64,000 bases of DNA from JADKAV01 sp963818505 (GTDB lineage: Bacteria; Actinomycetota; Actinomycetes; S36-B12; UBA10799), in contig CAWFSJ010000001.1 in NCBI GenBank assembly GCA_963818505.1, positions 62,001 to 126,000 on the forward strand, written 5' to 3'. Under the pieces are notes generated by a model. The model saw only the letters and a program-made list of their open reading frames with translations. It was not told the DNA's origin and did no database searches. Of this stretch, positions 53,277 to 62,639 are shown in pieces; position 1 is the first letter of the stretch, and each line of letters starts with the position of its first letter. A program made the translations under genes and the position numbers.

Positions 53277-56015
53277 ATGCTGGCCGCCCTGGGTTTCAGC
53301 AGCCTCGACGAACTGATCAATGCGGTGGTCCCTGCCGACATCCGCACCCTGGCACCCTTGCGCCTGCCAGGCCCTCAGGAGGAGCCGCAGGCCCTCGAGG
53401 CACTGCGCAAGCTCGCCAGCCGCAATCGACCGCGGAAATCGATGATCGGACTGGGGTATCACAACACGATCACTCCTTCGGTCATCAAGCGCAACGTCCT
53501 GCAGAACCCTGCGTGGTACACCGCGTACACGCCCTATCAGCCGGAGATCTCCCAGGGGCGCCTCGAAGGTCTTCTCACGTTCCAGACGCTCGTGTCGGAT
53601 TTGACCGGACTGCCGGTGGCGAACGCCTCATTGCTCGATGAGCCCACCGCCGCCGCTGAGGCGATGGCACTTGCCCATCGCAGCGGCAAGGGCGACGTCT
53701 TTGTCGTGGACCGTGACGTTCACCCCACGACGATGGCCGTGCTCGAGACCCGCGCCGAGCCGATCGGGATCATCCTTGAGATCCGGGACGTGTTCAGCGA
53801 CGATCTGCCCGAGGACTGCTTCGGCGTACTGGCCGGTTACCCCACGGGTACTGGCGCGGTACACGACCTGACGGCGCTGGCTGAGCGGACCCACGCCTGT
53901 GGCGCGCTGCTGGCGGTGACGGCCGACATCCTGGCCATGGTTGCACTGCGCGCCCCGGGTGAAATGGGGGCCGACATCGTCGTGGGGTCTGCCCAGCGGT
54001 TCGGTGTGCCGATGGGGTTCGGTGGACCGCATGCCGCGTTCCTGGCTGTGCGCAAGGGGCTTGAGCGACAGATCCCCGGGCGCATGGTGGGTGTGAGCGT
54101 GGACTCGGCCGGCAACCCCGGTCTACGCCTGGCACTGCAGACCCGTGAACAACACATCCGCCGGGACCGGGCCACCTCCAACATCTGCACGTCGCAGGTC
54201 CTGCTGGCGCTGGTCGCGGCGTTCTACGCCCAGTACCACGGTCCAAGCGGGCTGAGCAGAATCGCGCAGACCGTCCACGCAAGGGCGGCGAGCCTGGCAT
54301 CAGGGCTGCAGGCGGGGGGCCATCAGCTGCTCCACGAGGAGTTCTTCGACACGGTTGTCGTGATGCATCCCGACCCGGATGCGGTGATCGCGGCGGCGGC
54401 GCAACGCGGTCTGGATCTACGTGCACTTGACGGCGCGGTCGGGATCACCTGCGATGAGGTGACCACCAACGAGGACATCGAGGTGGTGCTCGATTGCTTC
54501 GGCTGTGCACCAGTCGCGGGGACCAGCAGGATCGCCGCCTCCATGCAACGCACCGAGCCGCTGTTGGCCTACCCGCCGTTCAGCGGGTACCACAACGAGA
54601 CGGCCATGATGCGCTACCTGCGCCGCCTGTCGGACATGGATCTTGCGCTTGATCGCACGATGATCCCCTTGGGCTCCTGCACGATGAAGCTGAATGCCGC
54701 CACCGAGATGGAGGCGATGACCTGGCCGGAGTTCGCGCAGTTGCATCCGTTCGCCCCGGAGGACGAGTCCCAGGGGACCCGGGCGCTGATCAAGGACGTT
54801 GAAGAGTGGCTGGCCGAGGCCACCGGGTACGACAAGGTCAGCGTGCAGCCCAACGCCGGGTCGCAGGGGGAGTTCGCCGGGCTGCTGGCGATCAGGGGCT
54901 ACCACCGCTCCCGTGGCGACGAGGACCGGCTGGTGTGTCTGGTGCCCAGCAGTGCGCATGGCACCAATGCTGCGAGTGCGGTCATGGCCGGGCTCAAGGT
55001 GGTTGTGGTGCGCTGCACGGACGACGGCGATGTCGACATCGAGGATGTGCGGGCAAAGGTCGAAGAACACGCCGATCGCCTGGCTGCGATCATGCTCACC
55101 TACCCCTCCACGCACGGTGTCTTCGAGACGGGTCTGCGCGAGATCTGCGAGGTCGTGCATGGTGCAGGCGGGCAGGTCTACGTCGATGGGGCGAACATGA
55201 ACGCCCTTCTTGGCCTGGTGCGACTGCCCGAGGCCGGCGCGGACGTCTCACACCTCAACCTGCACAAGACCTTCTGCATCCCCCACGGAGGTGGCGGACC
55301 AGGGGTCGGTCCCGTGGCCGTCAAGGCGCACCTGGCCGACTTCTTGCCAGGACATCCACTCGTGCCCGAAGCCGGACCGAAGGGTCAGGGGCCGGTGTCC
55401 GGGGCTGCCTGGGGCAGTGCCGGTGTCCTGATGATCCCGTGGATGTACCTGCAACTCATGGGAGGCGACGGGCTCACGCAGGCCACGAAGGTGGCCATTC
55501 TGTCTGCCAACTACATCGCCACCAGACTTGCCGATCACTTCCCCCTGCTGTACTCCGGCGAGGGTCTGGTCGCTCACGAGTGTCTGCTGGACCTGCGGGG
55601 GATAACTCGCGCAACGCAGGTGACTGTGGACGATGTGGCGAAGCGGCTCATCGACTACGGATTCCACGCCCCGACCATGTCGTTCCCCGTGGCGGGCACC
55701 CTCATGGTGGAACCGACCGAGAGTGAGGATCTGCGCGAGGTCGATCGGTTCTGCGAGGCGATGATCGCTATCCGCGCTGAGATCACCGCGATCGAGGAGG
55801 GCCGGATCTCGGTGGAGGACAGCGCGCTGCGCCATGCGCCGCACACCGCCGATTCGCTGGTCGGCGACTGGGACCGCGCCTACAGTCGCCGCGACGCCGT
55901 GTTCCCGACCGGGACCGTCGCCGCCAAGTACTGGCCACCTGTGGGCCGGATAGACAATGCGTACGGTGACCGGAACCTGCACTGCACATGTGCGCCTGTG
56001 AGTGATTACGCCTGA
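53277..56015 (+). CDS. gcvP: Glycine dehydrogenase (decarboxylating), P protein
   Basis: From ATG 53277 it is 912 residues; the family has about 950. The PLP lysine lies in HLNLHKTFCIPHGGGGPG (about residue 665), with both half-domains present (NPAWYTAYTPYQPEISQGRL, LGSCTMKLNAATEMEA, VQPNAGSQGEFAGL). The conserved N-terminus TFTDRHIGPDLPDQQR is encoded in frame at 53229-53276, but no ATG, GTG or TTG precedes it before a stop at 53181. Translation may start at a rare codon such as ATA 53220, which overlaps the MerR stop, or the start was lost. The P protein decarboxylates glycine and passes the aminomethyl to gcvH at 50362. Confidence 0.93.
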   Translation: MLAALGFSSLDELINAVVPADIRTLAPLRLPGPQEEPQALEALRKLASRNRPRKSMIGLGYHNTITPSVIKRNVLQNPAWYTAYTPYQPEISQGRLEGLLTFQTLVSDLTGLPVANASLLDEPTAAAEAMALAHRSGKGDVFVVDRDVHPTTMAVLETRAEPIGIILEIRDVFSDDLPEDCFGVLAGYPTGTGAVHDLTALAERTHACGALLAVTADILAMVALRAPGEMGADIVVGSAQRFGVPMGFGGPHAAFLAVRKGLERQIPGRMVGVSVDSAGNPGLRLALQTREQHIRRDRATSNICTSQVLLALVAAFYAQYHGPSGLSRIAQTVHARAASLASGLQAGGHQLLHEEFFDTVVVMHPDPDAVIAAAAQRGLDLRALDGAVGITCDEVTTNEDIEVVLDCFGCAPVAGTSRIAASMQRTEPLLAYPPFSGYHNETAMMRYLRRLSDMDLALDRTMIPLGSCTMKLNAATEMEAMTWPEFAQLHPFAPEDESQGTRALIKDVEEWLAEATGYDKVSVQPNAGSQGEFAGLLAIRGYHRSRGDEDRLVCLVPSSAHGTNAASAVMAGLKVVVVRCTDDGDVDIEDVRAKVEEHADRLAAIMLTYPSTHGVFETGLREICEVVHGAGGQVYVDGANMNALLGLVRLPEAGADVSHLNLHKTFCIPHGGGGPGVGPVAVKAHLADFLPGHPLVPEAGPKGQGPVSGAAWGSAGVLMIPWMYLQLMGGDGLTQATKVAILSANYIATRLADHFPLLYSGEGLVAHECLLDLRGITRATQVTVDDVAKRLIDYGFHAPTMSFPVAGTLMVEPTESEDLREVDRFCEAMIAIRAEITAIEEGRISVEDSALRHAPHTADSLVGDWDRAYSRRDAVFPTGTVAAKYWPPVGRIDNAYGDRNLHCTCAPVSDYA

Positions 56016-56042
56016 GGCGCGGGTTGCGTAGGCTGCTCATCA

Positions 56043-57599
56043 ATGTTCAGCACCGAGACCGTGAATGTCGCCACCTATGTGATCCTCGCTGTGGCACTGG
56101 CAGGAATCTGTCGTAACCGGGGCTGGTCGACAGCGATCCCCCTGCTCATCTCCGGGATCGTTGTGGGGCTGGCGCCCTTCGGCCCATCGGGGCCGGCCGA
56201 ACCCGAGTTGTTCCTCGTGTTGATCCTCGCGCCGCTCCTGTTCGGGGAGGGCTTGACCAGTTCCATCGTGGATCTGCGCCGGGTGAGTAAACCCGTGATG
56301 GCCCTTGCTATCGGGCTGGTGGTGTTCGGGGCGGTGCTGGTCGGGATCGTGACCGCGTGGCTGATCCCCGGGATCTGGGCGCCCATGGCGTTCGCCCTCG
56401 GGGCCATCCTCGGCCCGACTGACGCGGTGGCGGTCTCGGCGACCGCTCGCAAGGCCGGCCTGCCACGACGCCTGGTCAACGTCCTCGAAGGGGAGAGCCT
56501 GGTCAACGATGGAACAGCGCTGACGCTCCTTCGTGTGGCTTCGGTTGCGGCGGCCGCCGGCAGTGTCACGGCGCTGGAAGGGACGCTGATCCTGCTGAGT
56601 TCGGTGGTGGGCGGTGTGCTGGTCGGGGTCGGGACGGGATGGATCCTGACCCAGGTCGTCAAGCGTGGCCGGGACTCGACGGTGACCAACGCGTTGATCC
56701 TGATCGCACCCCTGCCGGTCTACATCGCAGCTGAGGCCGTCGAGGGTTCTGGCATCCTCGCCGTCGTTCTGGCGGCGTTGGTGGTGGCCCATGGAAGTTC
56801 CAACGAGGTGGAGTACACCGGGCGGTTGCAGGCGTCGGGGCTGTGGCTGACCATCACGTTCGTGCTGCAGTCGGGTGCGTTTTTCCTGGTGGGCCTGGAG
56901 ATGCCGCTGGTCATCGAACAACTTCCGCAGGACCAACTGCGGTTGTTGGCCATCGCGGTGCCCACCGTCTTCCTGGTGTTGGTCGCGGCTCGGTTCGTCT
57001 TCGTCTACCTGATGGCAGTGCTCAGCGGGGGCGACCTGCGCAGGGGCGAGTGGTTGGTGGCGGCTTGGGCGGGAACCCGGGGGCCGGTGTCGGCCTTGGC
57101 CGCGTTCACGCTGCCCGTGACCACGCTGGCCGGGGAGATCATCCCGGGGCGCGCCATGGTCATCAGCATCACATTTGGAGTAGTGCTCCTGTCTTTGCTG
57201 CTGGCACCGACGATTGCATGGCTCGCGGCTCGCTTGAATCTGGAGCAGGACGACGATTCAGCCACCCGCCGTCATGTGCGGGTGACGCTTGCCCGGGCGG
57301 CGCTCGACCGTCTCGAGGAGATGGAGGAGCAGTCCGAGCGGGCAGGCGAACCCTTGTCGGGCACGGTGGTCCGGCGCCTGCGGGAAGGCGCTGAGGCCAG
57401 GTTGGACCGTGCTGCGGCGATCGCGGAGGGGGACAGGCGTCGCCATGAGCACATGGTGAGTGCAAAAGCGGTGGGCGTGGAGATGATGCGCGCCGAACAG
57501 GAGGAACTGCTCAGGCTGAGGGACAGCGAGGGGCTGGCCGACGAGATCGTCCGCGAGATGCAGCAGGAGATCGATGCCCGGATCAGGGCCCTCAACTAG
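56043..57599 (+). CDS. Na+/H+ antiporter, CPA1 (NhaP) family
   Basis: The 518-residue protein has 12 to 13 helices. Core CPA1 motifs are visible: GPTDAVAVSATARKAGLP (with the conserved Asp, about residue 128), EGESLVNDGTALTL (with the ND motif, about residue 156) and GTRGPVSALAAFTLP. A long cytoplasmic C-terminus (about 400-518) is rich in Arg and Glu with coiled-coil character and may regulate transport. TAGGCT 8 nt upstream suggests a leaderless start. Confidence 0.92.
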   Translation: MFSTETVNVATYVILAVALAGICRNRGWSTAIPLLISGIVVGLAPFGPSGPAEPELFLVLILAPLLFGEGLTSSIVDLRRVSKPVMALAIGLVVFGAVLVGIVTAWLIPGIWAPMAFALGAILGPTDAVAVSATARKAGLPRRLVNVLEGESLVNDGTALTLLRVASVAAAAGSVTALEGTLILLSSVVGGVLVGVGTGWILTQVVKRGRDSTVTNALILIAPLPVYIAAEAVEGSGILAVVLAALVVAHGSSNEVEYTGRLQASGLWLTITFVLQSGAFFLVGLEMPLVIEQLPQDQLRLLAIAVPTVFLVLVAARFVFVYLMAVLSGGDLRRGEWLVAAWAGTRGPVSALAAFTLPVTTLAGEIIPGRAMVISITFGVVLLSLLLAPTIAWLAARLNLEQDDDSATRRHVRVTLARAALDRLEEMEEQSERAGEPLSGTVVRRLREGAEARLDRAAAIAEGDRRRHEHMVSAKAVGVEMMRAEQEELLRLRDSEGLADEIVREMQQEIDARIRALN

Positions 57600-58084
57600 G
57601 TCCTGCCCTCTTCCTCCTGGGCCTGGGCCAACAGATCGAGTTGCTGGACTGGTTCGTCCATCCAGGTTGCTTGAAGCACCGGAAGACCAAGTTCGCGCAG
57701 GTGTTCGACCACTCGCAGGTCGTCGTCGATGACTGCAGCGATCGTGGAGGTCGCTGCAATCTGCGCGATCACGTCAGCCTTGTAGTAGCGGGCCGGGCGA
57801 CGATCCCGGTTCGGGCGCATGTGGAGTTCCGCCTCGGGGAAGCCCTGCGCGCGCAGCCATTCGCGGGTGTCGCGCCGGCAGCGACTGGGACGCCCGGTCA
57901 CGTACACGATCCGCGAGCCGGCGGCGACGGCCTCCTCGACCGCGGCCCGACCCTGCTCCAGAACGGGGTCGTGAACAGCAGCGGAGAAGAAGCCGTGCCA
58001 GTCCTTCGGCCTGCTGGCCAGGAAGTGCAATCGGTGCCGGACGTCGGCGAGCACTCCATCGATGTCGAACACAGTCACCGTCAC
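57596..58084 (-). CDS. HAD-superfamily phosphatase (polynucleotide 3'-phosphatase-like)
   Basis: GTG 58084 gives 162 residues; GTG 58078 or 58072 are alternatives. The HAD motifs are FDIDGVLAD (motif I, DxDGV), YVTGRPS (motif II), Lys in YYKADV (motif III) and VIDDDLRV (motif IV). The arrangement, with RHRLHFL after motif I and RREWLRAQGFP-like spacing, resembles the phosphatase half of PseT/Pnkp. Its stop overlaps the antiporter stop on the other strand by 2-3 bp. Confidence 0.82.
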   Translation of the reverse strand: MTVTVFDIDGVLADVRHRLHFLASRPKDWHGFFSAAVHDPVLEQGRAAVEEAVAAGSRIVYVTGRPSRCRRDTREWLRAQGFPEAELHMRPNRDRRPARYYKADVIAQIAATSTIAAVIDDDLRVVEHLRELGLPVLQATWMDEPVQQLDLLAQAQEEEGRT

Positions 58085-58130
58085 CCCCCGACGGTAACGG
58101 CTCTTCGGCCCTGGTGGGATGCTCGTGGCC

Positions 58131-58577
58131 ATGGATTTCGAGGCCGTGAAGGCGAGTCTGCCCACCCTGGTTCCGATGGTCGCGACGCTGTCGCTGGAGT
58201 TCTTGGAACTCGATGCCAATACTGCCGTCCTGAGGCTGCCGGACCAGCAGGCGTATCACAATCACATCGGCGGGCCCCACGCCGGAGCAATGTTCACCCT
58301 GGGGGAGTCCGCTTCCGGTGCCCTCGTCCTGGGCAACTTCGCAGAGCACCTGTCGGTTGTCACACCCTTGGCGGTCGAGGCCAACATCGCCTACAAGAAG
58401 GTCGCGATGGGCCCTGTGGTGGCGACTGCTGTGATGAGCAGGCCAGCTGATCAGATCCTCGCCGAACTACAGGGCGGTGCGCGACCGGAATTCCAGGTGG
58501 ACATAAGCATCGCGGACGAACAGGGCAGCGTCACCGGTCAGATGTATGTGATCTGGACGCTCAAGCCCAATCGTTGA
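58131..58577 (+). CDS. Hotdog-fold thioesterase-like protein (DUF4442)
   Basis: ATG 58131 gives 148 residues with the hotdog pattern YHNHIGGPHAGAMFTLGESASG (central helix) and strands VEANIAYKKVAMGPVVATA. Members hydrolyse acyl-CoA thioesters or act as lyase-type relatives; substrate unknown. It has no obvious Shine-Dalgarno. It is divergent from the HAD gene with 46 bp between the starts. Confidence 0.85.
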   Translation: MDFEAVKASLPTLVPMVATLSLEFLELDANTAVLRLPDQQAYHNHIGGPHAGAMFTLGESASGALVLGNFAEHLSVVTPLAVEANIAYKKVAMGPVVATAVMSRPADQILAELQGGARPEFQVDISIADEQGSVTGQMYVIWTLKPNR

Positions 58578-58623
58578 CCCAGTCGGGGCTCACTAGACTG
58601 GGCACGTATTGGCGTAGAAGGGT

Positions 58624-60582
58624 GTGCCCGTGTCCGTTGATGTGACAGTGTCCGGTGAGCAACGGTCCGTGCCTGCCGGGACCAGTGCGGGCGAACTGTT
58701 CGACGGTGATCGCGCGGTTCTCGTGGCGAAGGTCAATGGAGAGCTCAAGGATCTGGACTACGCGCTACGGCCGGGCGACGAGGTGCAGCCGGTCTCCGTG
58801 CAGGACCCCGAGGGTCTGGCGGTACTGCGTCATTCGACGGCGCACGTGATGGCTCAAGCCGTCCAGGACCTGTTCCCCGACGCCAAACTAGGGATCGGTC
58901 CGCCGGTCAAAGACGGGTTCTACTACGACTTCAGCGTGCCAGTGCCTTTCCACCCCGACGACCTGGTCCGCATCGAGAAGCGGATGGTCGAGATCCTCAA
59001 GAGCGGTCAGAGCTTCCACCGCCGGGTGGTCACTGATGCAGAAGCACACAGGGAGTTGGCCGGGGAGCCCTTCAAGATCGAACTGATCGGCAAGAAGGGG
59101 GGCAACAGTGACGAGATCATGGAGACCGGCGGCTCCGAACTGACGGTCTACGACAACGTGAACCGCAAGGGCGAAGTGTGCTGGTCGGATCTGTGCCGCG
59201 GCCCCCATGTGCCGAACACCCGTTACATCCCACCGAACGCCGTGAAACTGATGCGCACGGCTGCGGTGTATTGGCTCTCCGACGAGCGCAACCCCCAATT
59301 GCAGCGGATCTACGGGACGGCCTGGCCTTCCAAGGAAGGCCTCAAGGGGTACTTGACCTTCCTGGAGGAGGCGGCGCGACGCGACCATCGCAAACTCGGC
59401 AACGAGCTCGACCTGTTCTCGTTCCCCGAGGAGATCGGCTCGGGTCTGGCGGTGTTCCACCCGAAGGGCGGGATCGTGCGAAACGTCATGGAGGACTACT
59501 CCCGCACACGCCACATCGACGCCGGTTACCAGTTCGTCAACACCCCGCACGTGACCAAGGCGGCCTTGTTCGAGAAGTCCGGGCACCTCGACTGGTACGC
59601 CGACGGGATGTACCCGCCCATGGACATGGACAACGCGCAGTACTACCTCAAGCCGATGAACTGCCCGATGCACAACCTGATCTACGGTGCCCGTGGCCGG
59701 TCCTACCGGGAACTGCCGCTGCGGTTGTTCGAGTTCGGGACGGTTTACCGGTATGAGAAGTCCGGGGTGGTGCAGGGCCTGACCCGGGCGCGTGGATTCA
59801 CCCAGGACGACGCGCACATCTACTGCACCAAGGAGCAGATGCCGGCCGAGCTCGACAGTCTGCTGACGTTCGTGCTCGACCTGCTCAAGGACTACGGCCT
59901 CACCGACTTCTACCTCGAACTGTCCACCCGGGATCCGGAGAAGAGCATCGGGGCCGACGAGGAGTGGGAGCAGGCCACCCAGATTCTGTTCGAGGCAGCC
60001 AGTCGCCAGAACCTGGAACTGGTGATGGACGAGGGCGGCGCCGCCTTCTACGGGCCGAAGATCTCGGTTCAGGCGAAGGACGCCATCGGGCGGACCTGGC
60101 AGATGTCCACGATCCAGGTGGACTTCCAATTGCCCCAGCGCTTCGATCTGGAGTACCAGGGCCCGGACGGCGCCAGGGAGCGGCCCATCATGATCCACCG
60201 CGCCCTGTTCGGCTCCATCGAGCGGTTCTTCGCGGTGCTTCTGGAGCACTACGCGGGCGCCTTCCCGCCATGGCTGGCGCCGGTGACCGTGGTGGGTATC
60301 CCGGTCGCAGATCAGCACGCGGAGTACCTGCAGCAGGCGGTGCAGCGGCTGCGGGCCGCCGGAGTGCGCGCCGAGGTCGATACGAGCACAGACCGCATGC
60401 CCAAGAAGATCCGCAACGCGCAGCGGCAGAAGGTTCCTTTCATGTGGATCGCAGGCGACGAAGACATCGCCGCCGGAGCGGTGAGCTTCCGCTACCGAGA
60501 CGGGCAGCAGCGCAACGGGATTGCGCTGGACGAGGCCATCGCCGAGGTGGTCGGCGCAGTCGAAGACAAGCGGCAGGTCTGA
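58624..60582 (+). CDS. thrS: Threonyl-tRNA synthetase
   Basis: The 652-residue enzyme has an N-terminal TGS domain (residues 1-60), an editing domain with HSTAHVMAQAV (HxxxH) and the late Cys/His pair (CRGPHVPNT), the class II core (NCPMHNLIY motif 2 region, RYEKSGVVQGLTRARGF, DDAHIYC) and motif 3 HRALFGSIERF. An anticodon-binding domain follows (WLAPVTVVGI to the end). It opens the operon thrS-HIT-pgsA1-patA-pimA. No T-box is seen upstream. Confidence 0.97.
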   Translation: MPVSVDVTVSGEQRSVPAGTSAGELFDGDRAVLVAKVNGELKDLDYALRPGDEVQPVSVQDPEGLAVLRHSTAHVMAQAVQDLFPDAKLGIGPPVKDGFYYDFSVPVPFHPDDLVRIEKRMVEILKSGQSFHRRVVTDAEAHRELAGEPFKIELIGKKGGNSDEIMETGGSELTVYDNVNRKGEVCWSDLCRGPHVPNTRYIPPNAVKLMRTAAVYWLSDERNPQLQRIYGTAWPSKEGLKGYLTFLEEAARRDHRKLGNELDLFSFPEEIGSGLAVFHPKGGIVRNVMEDYSRTRHIDAGYQFVNTPHVTKAALFEKSGHLDWYADGMYPPMDMDNAQYYLKPMNCPMHNLIYGARGRSYRELPLRLFEFGTVYRYEKSGVVQGLTRARGFTQDDAHIYCTKEQMPAELDSLLTFVLDLLKDYGLTDFYLELSTRDPEKSIGADEEWEQATQILFEAASRQNLELVMDEGGAAFYGPKISVQAKDAIGRTWQMSTIQVDFQLPQRFDLEYQGPDGARERPIMIHRALFGSIERFFAVLLEHYAGAFPPWLAPVTVVGIPVADQHAEYLQQAVQRLRAAGVRAEVDTSTDRMPKKIRNAQRQKVPFMWIAGDEDIAAGAVSFRYRDGQQRNGIALDEAIAEVVGAVEDKRQV

Positions 60583-61100
60583 TGGCCGGCGCCTCTGCGT
60601 GGGACCGGCTGTGGACGCCGCACCGGATCGCCTACATCAAGGGCGAGAACCGGCCCGACCACACTGAGCCCGGCGATGACTGCCCCTTCTGCAGGGTGCC
60701 CGGTCTAGAAGACGGACCGGCGCTCATCATCACGCGCGGGGCACTTGCGTACGTGGTGTTGAACCTCTATCCATACAACCCGGGACACATGTTGGTCTGT
60801 CCGTACCGGCACATCCCCGACTACACACAGTTGACCGCGCAGGAGTCCGAGGAGTTCTCCAGGCTCACCCAGCAGGCGATGACCGCGATGCGTTCGGTGG
60901 CTGGTCCGCAGGGCTTCAACATCGGGATGAACCAGGGTTCGATCGGGGGCGCGGGTATCGCCGGGCATTTGCACCAGCACGTTGTACCGCGCTGGGGCGG
61001 GGACACCAACTTCATCACCGTCGTGGGCGCAACCAAGACGATGCCCGCCCTGCTGGAGGAGACCAGACAACTGCTGGCAGACGCGTGGCCGCAGGACTAG
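60582..61100 (+). CDS. HIT-family nucleotide hydrolase/phosphorylase (Rv2613c-like)
   Basis: ATG 60582 overlaps the thrS stop (TGATG). The 172-residue protein has a CPFC zinc-like pair, YPYNPGHMLVCPYRHI and the catalytic HLHQHVVPRW (HxHxHxx, about residue 134). The mycobacterial gene in the same place is a diadenosine-tetraphosphate phosphorylase. In this position the enzyme can remove Ap4A made by aminoacyl-tRNA synthetases; that link is inferred. Confidence 0.92.
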   Translation: MAGASAWDRLWTPHRIAYIKGENRPDHTEPGDDCPFCRVPGLEDGPALIITRGALAYVVLNLYPYNPGHMLVCPYRHIPDYTQLTAQESEEFSRLTQQAMTAMRSVAGPQGFNIGMNQGSIGGAGIAGHLHQHVVPRWGGDTNFITVVGATKTMPALLEETRQLLADAWPQD

Positions 61101-61105
61101 TGGAC

Positions 61106-61981
61106 TCAGTCGCCGAGCAGAAGGGCGCCCGGCACGGGCAGGGGTGTCATCCGTGCCGATGCGATGGCCCCCGCAGGCAGATGGGACATCAACTGCGGCG
61201 CCAGCAGGTCGGCCAGCGTCTCGATCCGCGACGTGCTGGTCGTTGTGCCGGTCAGCACCATCACCGGGCCCAGTCGCAAACCTTGCGGACCTGCTGCCAG
61301 CAGTACCGCGTCTGAGCCGTCGCCGGGCAGGACCGTCGTCGCCGCGGGCAACGTGCGGGTGGGCAAATGCTCCGCCAGCCACCCGACGCCTGCGCCACTG
61401 CGCACATCCACGCTTGCTGCGACGACCATCGCCCCGTCAACCACGGCGGCCTGCGGGGTACATCCGATGGCGTCGGCCTCATCGAACAAGGAGTTGGTCT
61501 CCATGCCGACGGCCTCAGTGAAGTCATCGCGGGGTGGTTGCGTGGTGCCGTCAGGGAAGACCTGCTCGCCGGTCATCGCATCGAGCACCCCGATGACTGC
61601 TTCGTCGTCGTCGAGAAGGGGGAAGGTCGCCGGCAGCACATCCTCCTCGAGCACCCGGCCGGCGATGGCCGCGGCCTCGTTGATGTCCAGAGCGGCCGGG
61701 GTGAGCTCGTGCACCGCGACCAGTCGTGCCTTGCCCGCTTCGGCGAGCAGTTGCCAGTACTCCAGGAACGTCCCATCCATGCCGGACATGGCGCTCACGA
61801 CGTGGATCCCGGCGTCCGCGGCCGAGCAGATCGCCTGGGCTGCCGAAGGTCCGAGATCGGCTGGCATCACGACGGCCGCCACTCCAGCGTCGCGCAGTCG
61901 CAGCGTCAGCCAGCGGACAGCGGCGCCGTCGAGACCGAACACGAGAGCGACGGTTGGCGTGCCGGAACCAGAAGTACCCAC
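61106..61981 (-). CDS. EF-G-like protein lacking the P-loop, unknown function
   Basis: GTG 61981 is 7 nt after a TATTAG-like -10; ATG 62038 would overlap the pgsA1 start on the other strand. The protein of about 291 residues starts GTSGSGTPTVALVFGLDGAA, where a translational GTPase would have its P-loop, but no GxxxxGK[ST] exists. It continues ADAGIHVVSAMSGMDG, FLEYWQLLAEAGKARLVAVH and LEEDVLPATFPLLDDDEAVI, which follow the order of the EF-G GTPase domain with NKxD missing (VHELT). Later parts resemble a lipid- or sugar-independent fold I cannot name. It lies inside the PIM gene block on the opposite strand. Confidence 0.55.
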   Translation of the reverse strand: MGTSGSGTPTVALVFGLDGAAVRWLTLRLRDAGVAAVVMPADLGPSAAQAICSAADAGIHVVSAMSGMDGTFLEYWQLLAEAGKARLVAVHELTPAALDINEAAAIAGRVLEEDVLPATFPLLDDDEAVIGVLDAMTGEQVFPDGTTQPPRDDFTEAVGMETNSLFDEADAIGCTPQAAVVDGAMVVAASVDVRSGAGVGWLAEHLPTRTLPAATTVLPGDGSDAVLLAAGPQGLRLGPVMVLTGTTTSTSRIETLADLLAPQLMSHLPAGAIASARMTPLPVPGALLLGD

Positions 61982-62036
61982 GGGCTGACTAATAGCATGA
62001 GTCGGTAGCCCGTCGCCGCCTCGGAGGTAATAGCGC

Positions 62037-62639
62037 ATGCTGAACCAGACCAATGCGCGCAGTGCCGTGGCGCGAGTCGTCGATCCCGTGGCAAGGGGAT
62101 TGCTCAAGATCGGGCTCTCGCCGGACGCCGTCACCGTGATCGGGACGGCCGGGGTGAGCGTGGCTGCGGCTTTCTTCTTCCCGGACGGACGATTCGTGCC
62201 CGGGATCCTCATCATTGTCCTTTTCGTCTTCTCGGACATGCTCGACGGGACCATGGCCCGGTTGCAGGGACGTACCGGCGTGTGGGGGGCCTTCTTGGAC
62301 TCCACGCTGGACCGGGTGGCTGATGGTGTGATCTTCGGGTCGGTGCTGATCTGGGCGGTGCGCTCGCAGTCGGTGTGGGTGCAGGCTGCCGCCTTCGTGT
62401 GCCTGGTGGGTGGTTTTGTCATCTCCTACGCCCGCGCCAGGGCCGAGAGTGTGGGTCTGGACTGCAAGGTGGGGATCGCCGAACGCACAGAACGGCTGCT
62501 CATCCTGCTGATACCGGCCTTCATCTACGGCCTCGGCGTCCCGTACGTGCTGCCCGCCGCGCTGATGGTGCTTGCGGTGCTGGTGGTCGTGACCGTACTG
62601 CAGAGGTTCATCCACGTATACCGACAGGCGAACGCATGA
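62037..62639 (+). CDS. pgsA1: Phosphatidylinositol phosphate synthase (CDP-alcohol phosphatidyltransferase)
   Basis: ATG 62037 has GGAGG at 62022-62026. The 200-residue protein has six helices and the motif DMLDGTMARLQG then GAFLDSTLDRVADG (about residues 65-92). By position between the HIT gene and patA it is the enzyme that joins inositol-1-phosphate to CDP-diacylglycerol, the base of PI and PIMs. Its stop overlaps the ATG of the acyltransferase gene. Confidence 0.93.
   Translation: MLNQTNARSAVARVVDPVARGLLKIGLSPDAVTVIGTAGVSVAAAFFFPDGRFVPGILIIVLFVFSDMLDGTMARLQGRTGVWGAFLDSTLDRVADGVIFGSVLIWAVRSQSVWVQAAAFVCLVGGFVISYARARAESVGLDCKVGIAERTERLLILLIPAFIYGLGVPYVLPAALMVLAVLVVVTVLQRFIHVYRQANA

Noticed and set aside
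58578..58623. T-box or other leader controlling thrS
   Set aside because: Only 46 bp separate thrS from the thioesterase gene, too short for a T-box, and no stem-loops or GGUGGNACC-type sequence are present.
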